A stretch of DNA of 64,000 nt, from contig CAVWDE010000011.1 in NCBI GenBank assembly GCA_963753685.1, positions 248,001 through 312,000 on the forward strand, given 5' to 3'. The DNA is from DATAOG01 sp963753685. GTDB lineage: Bacteria > Pseudomonadota > Alphaproteobacteria > Geminicoccales > Geminicoccaceae. Made by a program: the position numbers and the translations under genes. Positions 55,910 through 64,000 of this stretch are shown here, piece by piece (position 1 is the first letter of the stretch; the number at the start of each line of letters is the position of its first letter). The notes under the pieces were generated by a model. That model searched no databases. It had not been told where the DNA came from and saw only the letters and a list, made by a program, of their open reading frames with translations.

Positions 55910-56538
55910 TCACAGCAGATAAAGTGAAGAATAAAGAAAAACCCAGACCAGATCGACCAGGCCCCAGTACATGCCGAGGCCTTCGATCATCATCTGGCGC
56001 TCGGGCAGGGCGAAGCGGCCGCTGTTGACCCGCCAGGCGAAGATCAGGATGGCGCCGACGCCGCAGCTCAGATGGAAAGCGTGGAGGCCGGTACCGGCGA
56101 AGTAGATGTGGTAGAAGAGCTTCGCCGGCGGCGCCGCGAGCGGGAACGGCGGGCCGACGTGCGGCATCAGGCCTTCCCGGTACTCTTCGAGGTACTCGTA
56201 GCCTTTGATGCCGAGGAAGCCCGCCCCGAGCAGGGCGGTCGCGATCAGGTACCAGAAGCAGGCGCGCGCCCGGCCCTCGCGGCCCGCGAGCACGGCCAGG
56301 CCCATGGTCAGGCTGCTGGTCAAAAGGACCGCGGTGTTGGCGCTGCCGAGGCCGACGTGGAGGTGATCGGTCGCGGTCTGGAGCACCTGCCACCAGGTCA
56401 GGCGGTAGATCAGGATCGCGGCGAAGATGCCGCTGAACAGCATGACCTCGGTCGCCAGGAACACCCAGACGCCGAGCGCGGCCGCCTCGCGCTGCTGCGC
56501 CTCGCTCTGGAACGGCTCGACCAGGTGGCCGCCCGTGG

Positions 56539-56542
<4 letters not shown>
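55910..56542 (-). CDS. coxC: Cytochrome c oxidase subunit III
   Basis: 210 residues, five helices, with LGVWVFLATEVMLFSGIFAA and GTGLHAFHLSCGV typical of heme-copper oxidase subunit III of the short bacterial kind. ATG 56542 overlaps the coxA stop (ATGA). Assembles with subunits I and II of the caa3-type oxidase. Confidence 0.9.
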
Positions 56543-58159
<1,617 letters not shown>

Positions 58160-59095
58160 TGCGTGCTCCTGCTTGCTGGCGAGCGACTTGAGGTAGGCGA
58201 TCAGCTGGACGAGCTGCTCCTCCGAGACGCGGTTCTGGAAGCTCGGCATGATGGGCTCGTAGCCCGCGACCACGGCTTTCTTGGGCAGCAGGATGCTGTC
58301 CCGCAGGTAGGCCTCGTCGGCCTCTACGACCTCGCCCGAGGCGAGCGGCACGGGGCTGCCGAACACGCCCTCGAGCGGCGGCGCGTGGACCACGGGGCTG
58401 CCGACGTGGCAGCCGCTGCAGCCGAGGCTCCTGAACAGATCGGCGCCCTTGGCCGCGAGCGAGAGGTCGGAGGGCATGCGCGCGAGCCAGGCCTCGTAGG
58501 CCGCCGGCGTCATGATCACGAGCTGGCCGCCCATCTCGGAATGCGCGGTGCCGCAGAACTCGGCGCAGAACAGGTGATAGGTGCCGGGCTGGTCGGCATC
58601 GAACCACAAGGTCGTGTAGCGGCCCGGCAGCACGTCCTGCTTGATCCTGAGCGCCGGGAAATACAGGCTGTGGATCACGTCCTCGGAGATCATCCTGAGC
58701 TCAACCGGGCGATGCGCGGGGACGTGCAGCTCATTGATCTCGCGCTGGCCGCCCTGATGCTGGAACTGCCACATCCACTGCTTGGCCAGCACGTCGATCT
58801 CGAGGGCGCCCGCGGGCGGATGGCGCTCGTCGTAGTAGAGCTTGGCCGCCCAGACGAAGAACACGAGGCTCAGGCCGAACGGGACGATCGTCCAGGACAG
58901 CTCGAGCTTGAGGTTGCGATCGGTGCGGTGCTGGCGGTTCGCGGGCGAGCCCTGCCGATAGCGGATCGCGAACACGAGCAGCAGGACGAAGACCGGGATG
59001 GTCAGGAGACTGACGAGGGTCAGGAGGCCCGCCAGCAGCAGGTCGACCCTGCCTGCGAGCGCCGAGGCGGCCGGCGGCCAGAGCGGCAGGGTCAA
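58160..59095 (-). CDS. coxB: Cytochrome c oxidase subunit II with fused cytochrome c domain (caa3 type)
   Basis: About 312 residues. Two N-terminal helices, then a cupredoxin domain with CuA ligands in CAEFCGTAHSEM (Cys177, Cys181, His185, Met188), and a C-terminal cytochrome c domain with CSGCH (Cys226-His230) and ligand Met in PIMPSF. The start is TTG 59095, overlapping the SCO gene stop as TTGA. The frame continues without a stop into coxA; whether this is a real CoxB-CoxA fusion is discussed under findings. Confidence 0.87.
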
Positions 59096-59898
59096 GGGGC
59101 CTCTCCCGGCCGCCGCCGTTCGCGCCGCAGCAGGAGCACGACGAGGCCGCCCAAGAGCAGCATCGTGAGGCCGCCGCCCGCCTCGAGCGCGAGGTCGACG
59201 TCCGCCGTGTAGGTGCCGGTCTTGGGGTCGTAGCCGTAGCAGAGCAGCCAGAGGTGATCGGCGAGCGTGCCGACCGTGCCCTCACCCGCCTCGGTCAGCG
59301 CGAGGCGCAGGTCGGCGGGCTCGAACGGATAGCCGTGCAGCCAGCGCGCGAGCCTGCCGCTTGGGCTGATCAGCGCGACCGCCGCCGGATGCGCGAACTG
59401 GTCGGTGTCGGCGTCGTAGGCGTAGTGGTAGCCGAGCGCGTCGGCGAGCCGGCGCGACGAGCCGGCCTCGCCGGCCAGGAAATGGACCGCGCTCGCCGCG
59501 TCCGCCCGGTGATAGCGGACGAGGTTCCGGGTCCGCGCGACCCTGGCGTCGGCTGCCGTCTCGCGCGGATCGATGCTGATCACAAGGACCGCGAACGAGC
59601 CGGCATCGAGGGTCACCTGGCTCAGCGCATTGAACAGATCGGCGAGCGTCACGCCGCAGATGTTCTTACAGTCGAAGTCGACCGGAGCGAGGATCACCGG
59701 GTGGCGGCCCAGATAGTCGGCGAGCGTGACCCGGGCGCCGGTCTCGTCGACGAAGCGGAGGCCCGCCGGCACGACGGCGCCGGACTTGGGCTCGATCGCG
59801 GCCGAGCTGAACGGATCGAAGCCCGCGGCCCCGGCGGTCGAGGCGATGCCGAGCAGCAGTACCAGCAGCAACGCCGGTCCGAGCGCGCGGCCGGTCAT
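59092..59898 (-). CDS. SCO1/SenC-type copper chaperone for CuA assembly
   Basis: 268 residues with a signal sequence (ALLLVLLLGIASTAGAAGF), the copper-binding CXXXC (Cys77-Cys81, DCKNICG) in a thioredoxin fold, and the third ligand His170 (DQFAHPAA). A C-terminal helix (LTMLLLGGLVVLLL) would anchor it to the membrane. It loads copper into the CuA site of CoxB, encoded immediately downstream. Overlaps the preceding gene as ATGA. Confidence 0.88.
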   Translation of the reverse strand: MTGRALGPALLLVLLLGIASTAGAAGFDPFSSAAIEPKSGAVVPAGLRFVDETGARVTLADYLGRHPVILAPVDFDCKNICGVTLADLFNALSQVTLDAGSFAVLVISIDPRETAADARVARTRNLVRYHRADAASAVHFLAGEAGSSRRLADALGYHYAYDADTDQFAHPAAVALISPSGRLARWLHGYPFEPADLRLALTEAGEGTVGTLADHLWLLCYGYDPKTGTYTADVDLALEAGGGLTMLLLGGLVVLLLRRERRRPGEAP

Positions 59899-60296
59899 GG
59901 CTGGCCGCCGCTCTCGGGCTCGGCCTTCGAGGTCCAGCCGCGCTCGGCGAGCAGGCGCATCGCCTGCTCGATTGGGATCCTGGCGATCCCGGCGCTGCGG
60001 TCGACCCAGCCGTAGCCTTCGAGCGCCGCGGTCTCGCGCTTGCGCACCGCGGCCAGCGTCGCCGCCGGATGGGCGTCCAGGCGCGGCGCCGGCGGCCGGA
60101 GCTCGACCCGCGCCAGCGGGCTGACCGGCGCGCGCCCGGTCTCCAGCTGGAACAGCCCGACCAGGCCGCCGAGCGCGGCCGCGGACAGGACCACGACCAC
60201 CACCAGGGTGAGCGCGATCCAGAGTACCGCCTTGACGTTGACGTCGCTCGGCTCGTAGCCGAGGCGCTCGGCGGGCGTCGGGCGCGCCTCAGCCAC
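59895..60296 (-). CDS. Conserved single-helix protein of act-cox clusters
   Basis: About 133 residues. One transmembrane helix near residues 22-45 (VLWIALTLVVVVVLSAAALGGLVGLF) preceded by NVKAVLW, then a polar periplasmic tail ending RIPIEQAMRLLAERGW. GTG 60296 is preferred over TTG 60320: GAGG precedes it and overlap with actF falls to 8 bases. Proteins like this commonly lie between actF and the SCO gene; their function is unknown. It may be an oxidase/complex III assembly or linker protein. Confidence 0.72.
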   Translation of the reverse strand: MAEARPTPAERLGYEPSDVNVKAVLWIALTLVVVVVLSAAALGGLVGLFQLETGRAPVSPLARVELRPPAPRLDAHPAATLAAVRKRETAALEGYGWVDRSAGIARIPIEQAMRLLAERGWTSKAEPESGGQP

Positions 60297-61423
60297 GGCT
60301 CGCGGCCTCGACCGCGCCAAGGACCGAGGCGGCGCGCGGCAGGATCTGCCAGAGCACGGCGCTCAGCCAGATCCCGCCGACCGCGGCGAGCGTGCCGGCG
60401 ATGAGCCAAACGGGCGGTGCCTCCGGCCCGAAGGCGGGCAGGGTCAGCCAGAGGCTCTCGAGCACGCGCGCGACGACCACGAGCGCGGCGAGCGCGATCA
60501 GGACCGGCCAGCTCTGGCGCGCCCGCGCCGACAGCAGCACGGCGAACGGCAGGCCCCCGTTGAGGATCGCGATCGCGACGATCAGCGCCAGCCAGATGCC
60601 CTGGCCGCGCCGCAGATACCACTCGGCGCCATCCGGCAGATTGCCCGACCAGATCACGAGGTACTGGATGAAGGCGAAGTAGGCCCAGAGCAGCACGAGC
60701 GCCAGGAACAGGCTGCCGAGACCGAGCAGGCGATGCTCGCGCACGAGATCGGCGCGGCCCAGCGGCTTCGGCGAGGCCGAGCGCCACCAGGAGCGCCAGC
60801 GCATAGCCGCCGACCGCCTGCCCGGACATCGCGAGCATGCCGAACACGGCCGAGTGGAAGTCCGGCTGCAGCGAGAGGAGCCAGTCGATGCTCGCGAACG
60901 ATGCGGTCAGCGCGTACAGGATGGCGCCGGCCGTGGCGAGGCCGCGGCGCCGGCTGTGCTCGTCGAAGCGGCCGCGCGCCGTCGTCAGGATCAGCGCCAG
61001 ACCCGTCCAGATCGCGAGGTAGACGAGGCTGCGCAGGATGAAGAAGGACGGGTTGAGAAAGGCCGCCTTGCGCGCGACCGTACCATGCCCGGCAAGGAAC
61101 TCCGGGCGGGCCCAGGCATAGACCGCCGGCAGATCGAAAAGCAGCGGCAGGAACAGGAGGGCAAGCAGCGGCAGCGTCCGCACCACGGCTTCCAGCGCGC
61201 CGCCGAGCACGAGCCCCCAACGGCCGCCCGCCAGATGCCAGGCGAGCAGCATCGCGAGGCACCCCAGCGGAAACGCCGTCCAGGTGACCAGCGCGACCAG
61301 CCAGGCGCGCAGCAGGGCCGGCAGATCGGTCAGCGCGCCGATGGTCGAGAGCGCGATCCCGATCAGGCCGACGATCAGGATCAGCCACCGCAGCCGCCGG
61401 AGCTTGAAGCTGGCTTCGGCCAT
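60289..61423 (-). CDS. actF: Alternative complex III subunit ActF (frameshifted)
   Basis: About 377 residues, ten or so hydrophobic helices, of the ActF (quinol:cytochrome c oxidoreductase membrane subunit) family: NPSFFILRSLVYLAIW, ASIDWLLSLQPDFHSAVFGM and WAYFAFIQYLVIWSGNLPDGAEWY. The frame breaks near 60780: an extra G in CTCGGCC diverts the first half into Arg-rich sequence, and the real frame continues SPKPLGRADLVREHRLLGLG. Start ATG 61423 shares a base with the actE stop. Confidence 0.87.
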
Positions 61424-61962
61424 CAGTGCTTCTGCTCCTCGAGCGGCTGCCGGAGGTTCCCCGGCAGGTCCGCGACCGCCGCATGCTGGCCGAGCTGCAG
61501 GGCCCGGATGTAGGCGACGATCGCCCAGCGGTCGGCCGGCGGCACGCGCGCGGCGTAGGAGTACATGACGCCGTAGCCGTCCTGGATCACATCGAGGAAG
61601 TGCCGGTCGGACGCCGCGCGCAGGCGGTCGATGTGGTAGCTGGGCGGCGCCGGGAAGCCGCGCTCGACGATGATGCCCCGGCCGTCGCCCGAGCGGCCGT
61701 GACAGGGGGCGCAGAAGATGTCGAACCGCTCACGGCCGCGCTCGAGCAGCGCCATCGTCATCGGCGGCCGCTGACCCAGCACCGCCTGCTCCGCGAGCGC
61801 GCCGCGGAAGACCGTGCCGGGCACCGGCTGCTGCATGGCGCTGCCCTCCGGCAGCTGCGGGGCCTCGGCATAGGACTTGTACTTCTTCTGATGGGTCATG
61901 CTGTACTGATCGCAGGCCGCGAGCAGCGCCAGCAGGCCGAGCAGCGCCACGGGCCGCCTCAT
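61423..61962 (-). CDS. actE: Alternative complex III monoheme cytochrome c ActE
   Basis: 179 residues. A lipoprotein signal with lipobox LLAAC (Cys17) anchors it outside the membrane. Heme site CAPCHG (Cys84, Cys87, His88), and a downstream VMYSYAARV region that could supply the axial Met. It carries electrons from the complex to the caa3 oxidase cytochrome c domain. ATG 61962 overlaps the actD stop (ATGA). Confidence 0.9.
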   Translation of the reverse strand: MRRPVALLGLLALLAACDQYSMTHQKKYKSYAEAPQLPEGSAMQQPVPGTVFRGALAEQAVLGQRPPMTMALLERGRERFDIFCAPCHGRSGDGRGIIVERGFPAPPSYHIDRLRAASDRHFLDVIQDGYGVMYSYAARVPPADRWAIVAYIRALQLGQHAAVADLPGNLRQPLEEQKH

Positions 61963-62498
61963 CGCGGCACATCCTCGACCGCGAGCGCGCCCAGACGCTC
62001 GAGCAGCGTGCGCGTCGCCTCGAGGTCGAAGCGCTCCTCCGCGCTCGGCACCACCAGGAAAAAACGGTCGACGGTCACGCGCCGGAAGCGCGCGGCGTTG
62101 AAGATCGGGTGGTGCAGGCGCGGCAGCCGGTTGAGCGCCAGCAGGCCGAAGAAGGCGGCAAGGAAGGCGCCGAGGATCGCGAGCTCGTAGGCCGGCACGG
62201 CGAACGCCGGCCAGGCGTCGAGCGGGCGGCCGCCGATGTTGAGCGGGTAGTCGAGCGCGTTCATGTACCATTGGAGCAGATAGCCGCCGCCCCCGCCGAC
62301 GATGCCGCCGGCCAGCGCGATCCAGGGCAGGCGACGCTCGCGAAAGCCGATCGCGCCGGCCAGGCCCTCGACCGGGAACGGCGAAAAGGCCTCGAGCCGG
62401 GCGTAGCCCTCGGCGCGCACCCGCCGTGCCGCCTCGACCAGCGCTTCCGGCGTCTCGAACTCCGCGAGCAGACCGTAGAGCGCCTCGGGGTCCGCCAC
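61959..62498 (-). CDS. actD: Alternative complex III membrane subunit ActD (DUF3341)
   Basis: 179 residues. LYGLLAEFETPEALVEAAR at the start, YARLEAFSPFPVEGL, then two helices and the conserved LNIGGRPLDAWPAF loop, all typical of ActD. GTG 62498 is selected because AGGAGG lies 7 bases upstream, 2 bases after the actC stop; no ATG is available. Confidence 0.88.
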   Translation of the reverse strand: MADPEALYGLLAEFETPEALVEAARRVRAEGYARLEAFSPFPVEGLAGAIGFRERRLPWIALAGGIVGGGGGYLLQWYMNALDYPLNIGGRPLDAWPAFAVPAYELAILGAFLAAFFGLLALNRLPRLHHPIFNAARFRRVTVDRFFLVVPSAEERFDLEATRTLLERLGALAVEDVPR

Positions 62499-62500
62499 CG

Positions 62501-63850
62501 TCAGGCCTCCTGCCGGTCCGCGTGCAGCCCTTCCTTGAGCTCGAAGATCGAGACCATCGGCAGCAGGCGCACGAACAGGAAGAACAGGAACAGCCAGAGG
62601 CCGACCATGCCGGCCAGCAGCAGCCATTCCCAGACCGAGGGCACGTAGACCCCATAGGCCGACGGCAGATAGTCGCGCGCGAGCGAGTTTGCGACCTCGG
62701 TGAAATGGCCGAGCCAGACCCCGGTCGTGACCAGGAAGGCGATGAGCGCGAGCGCGCCGGTCCGGTAGCGCACGGCGCGGAACCAGAGCGCCATCGGCGC
62801 GACCAGGGTGCAGACGACCGCCGGCCAGTAGGTCCAGGCGTAGACCCCAACGACGCGGTCCCAGAGCGTCTGGCGCTCGAACAGGTCGCCCGAATACCAG
62901 GCATCGAAGGTCTCGAACAGGTAGCAGTAGGCGGTCATGAGGGCGAACGCGAGCAGCAGCTGCGCCAGCATGTCGAGATGCCGCTCGGTCACGATCTGGC
63001 GCAGGTCGAAGGCGGCGCGCAGCGCGATCGCGATCAGGAGCACGACCGCGAAGCCCTCGGCGACCGCCTCGATCAGGAAGAACGGCGGGTAGATCGTCGT
63101 GTGCCAGCCGGGCTCGATGCCGCCCGCGAACAGCATGGCGACCCCGCTCTCGACCATCACGACCAGCGGCACGGCGAGCGCTGCCGCGATCCAGTAGGTG
63201 ATCTGCCAGCGCTGCCAGTGGACCGCGGAATTGCGCCAGCCGAGGCAGAGCACGCCGTAGCAGACCTGGGCGAGGCGCGAGCGCGCGCGGTCGCGCACCG
63301 AGGCGAGGTCCGGGATCAGGCCGATGTACCAGAACAGCACCGACACGATCAGATAGGTCACAACGCCGAAGATGTCCCACTCCAGCGGGCTCTTGAACTG
63401 CGGCCAGACCGTCATCGTGTTGGGATAGGGGATCAGCCAGTAGAACAGCCAGGGCCGGCCGAGGTGGAGGATGGGCGCGAGGCCGGCCTGGACGACCGCG
63501 AACACGGTCATCGCCTCGGCGAAGCGGTTGAGCGAGTTGCGCCAGCCGCGGTTGACCATGAGCAGCAGCGCCGAGATCATGGTCCCGGCGTGCGCCATGC
63601 TGATCCACCAGACGTAGCTGGCGATGATCATGCCCCAGAAGACCGGGCTCCGGATGCCCCAGACGCCGACCCCGCCCCAGAACAGCCAGCCGGCCGCGGC
63701 GACGAACACGCCGACCCCGAGCAGGGTCGCGGCAAAGCCCAGCCACCAGCCGCGCCCGGGCGCGCGCAGCGGCACCGCGGTGATGTCGGCGGTCACCGAC
63801 TGATAATCGACGCCGGGTCCGACCAGCGAGGTGGGGCGCGAACTCGCCAC
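62501..63850 (-). CDS. actC: Alternative complex III NrfD-like membrane subunit ActC
   Basis: 449 residues and about ten helices. NrfD/PsrC family with FWGMIIASYVWWISMAHAGT, NRFAEAMTVFAV and HLGRPWLFYW. It houses the quinol-binding site facing ActB. The start is GTG 63850, 5 bases after the actB stop. An in-frame upstream Met is not present. Confidence 0.9.
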   Translation of the reverse strand: MASSRPTSLVGPGVDYQSVTADITAVPLRAPGRGWWLGFAATLLGVGVFVAAAGWLFWGGVGVWGIRSPVFWGMIIASYVWWISMAHAGTMISALLLMVNRGWRNSLNRFAEAMTVFAVVQAGLAPILHLGRPWLFYWLIPYPNTMTVWPQFKSPLEWDIFGVVTYLIVSVLFWYIGLIPDLASVRDRARSRLAQVCYGVLCLGWRNSAVHWQRWQITYWIAAALAVPLVVMVESGVAMLFAGGIEPGWHTTIYPPFFLIEAVAEGFAVVLLIAIALRAAFDLRQIVTERHLDMLAQLLLAFALMTAYCYLFETFDAWYSGDLFERQTLWDRVVGVYAWTYWPAVVCTLVAPMALWFRAVRYRTGALALIAFLVTTGVWLGHFTEVANSLARDYLPSAYGVYVPSVWEWLLLAGMVGLWLFLFFLFVRLLPMVSIFELKEGLHADRQEA

Positions 63851-63855
63851 CGCGC

Positions 63856-64000
63856 TCAGGCCTCGTCCGGCCGCGGCGCCGGCCTGACCTCGGCGAGGTA
63901 GGAGGTCCGCGGCCGGGTGTTGAGCTCGGCGAGCAGCGTGTAGTTGCGCGGGCCCGCCTTGGCCTTGGCGACCTCGCTCTGCGGATCGTTCAGGTTGCCG
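63856..64000 (-). CDS. actB: Alternative complex III iron-sulfur protein ActB, C-terminal end (partial)
   Basis: The last 47 codons before the stop at 63856 read GNLNDPQSEVAKAKAGPRNYTLLAELNTRPRTSYL (given in part), the characteristic C-terminal ferredoxin-domain end of the ActB molybdopterin-like/FeS fusion protein. The gene continues beyond the right edge of the window, where actA is expected too. Confidence 0.88.
   Translation of the reverse strand, partial: GNLNDPQSEVAKAKAGPRNYTLLAELNTRPRTSYLAEVRPAPRPDEA

Overview
The window is very GC-rich (roughly 70 % by eye) and densely coding, with tightly overlapping genes (many ATGA/GTGA junctions) and frequent GTG/TTG starts. The gene set points to a soil or freshwater alphaproteobacterium, perhaps Rhodospirillales- or Geminicoccales-like: a qhp (quinohemoprotein amine dehydrogenase) cluster, branched-chain amino-acid and peptide ABC importers, alternative complex III with a caa3-type oxidase, and hyp genes. 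No 16S or other taxonomic marker is present, so this assignment is an inference.

Layout. 0-5 kb: a beta-1,2-glucan cassette (GH144 endoglucanase facing a GH94 1,2-beta-oligoglucan phosphorylase). 5-9.5 kb: a sugar-type ABC importer whose permease and ATPase are one polypeptide, with a dimethylformamidase-like protein. 9.6-15.3 kb: a Liv-type importer (binding protein, LivH, M, G, F) ending in a nitrilase-family hydrolase. 15.5-25.9 kb: a complete qhp system for a periplasmic amine dehydrogenase. qhpG-A-D-C-B run rightward; qhpF-qhpE and a ccmF-type heme lyase run leftward from the same 63-base divergent gap. 26-35.3 kb: a ribose-type ABC importer followed by hydantoinase/oxoprolinase A and B subunits, a small Cys-rich protein and a cyclase-family metal hydrolase. 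35.3-45.9 kb (minus strand): a dipeptide-type importer, an Ntn (C45-like) hydrolase and a second hydantoinase A/B pair. 46.7-54.8 kb: remnants of a NiFe-hydrogenase locus followed by hypF-C-(SIS isomerase)-D-E-A-B. 55-64 kb (minus strand): part of act (alternative complex III), a SCO copper chaperone and caa3 oxidase genes, continuing past the right edge.

The overall theme is scavenging of reduced carbon and nitrogen (glucans, amines, amides, cyclic ureides, peptides) plus possible H2 oxidation, feeding electrons to a complex III/caa3 chain. No helix-turn-helix regulator was recognised.

Two cautions matter. First, nine otherwise well-conserved genes each carry one (hypF: two) net +1 frameshifts, on both strands and always an extra base; these look like sequence errors rather than decay. 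Second, the hydrogenase structural genes are missing: a PAS sensor-kinase N-terminus, about 45 residues of the hydrogenase small subunit and a 5'-truncated maturation protease are joined directly. This is either a real double deletion or an assembly collapse, and it is the most interesting point in the window.
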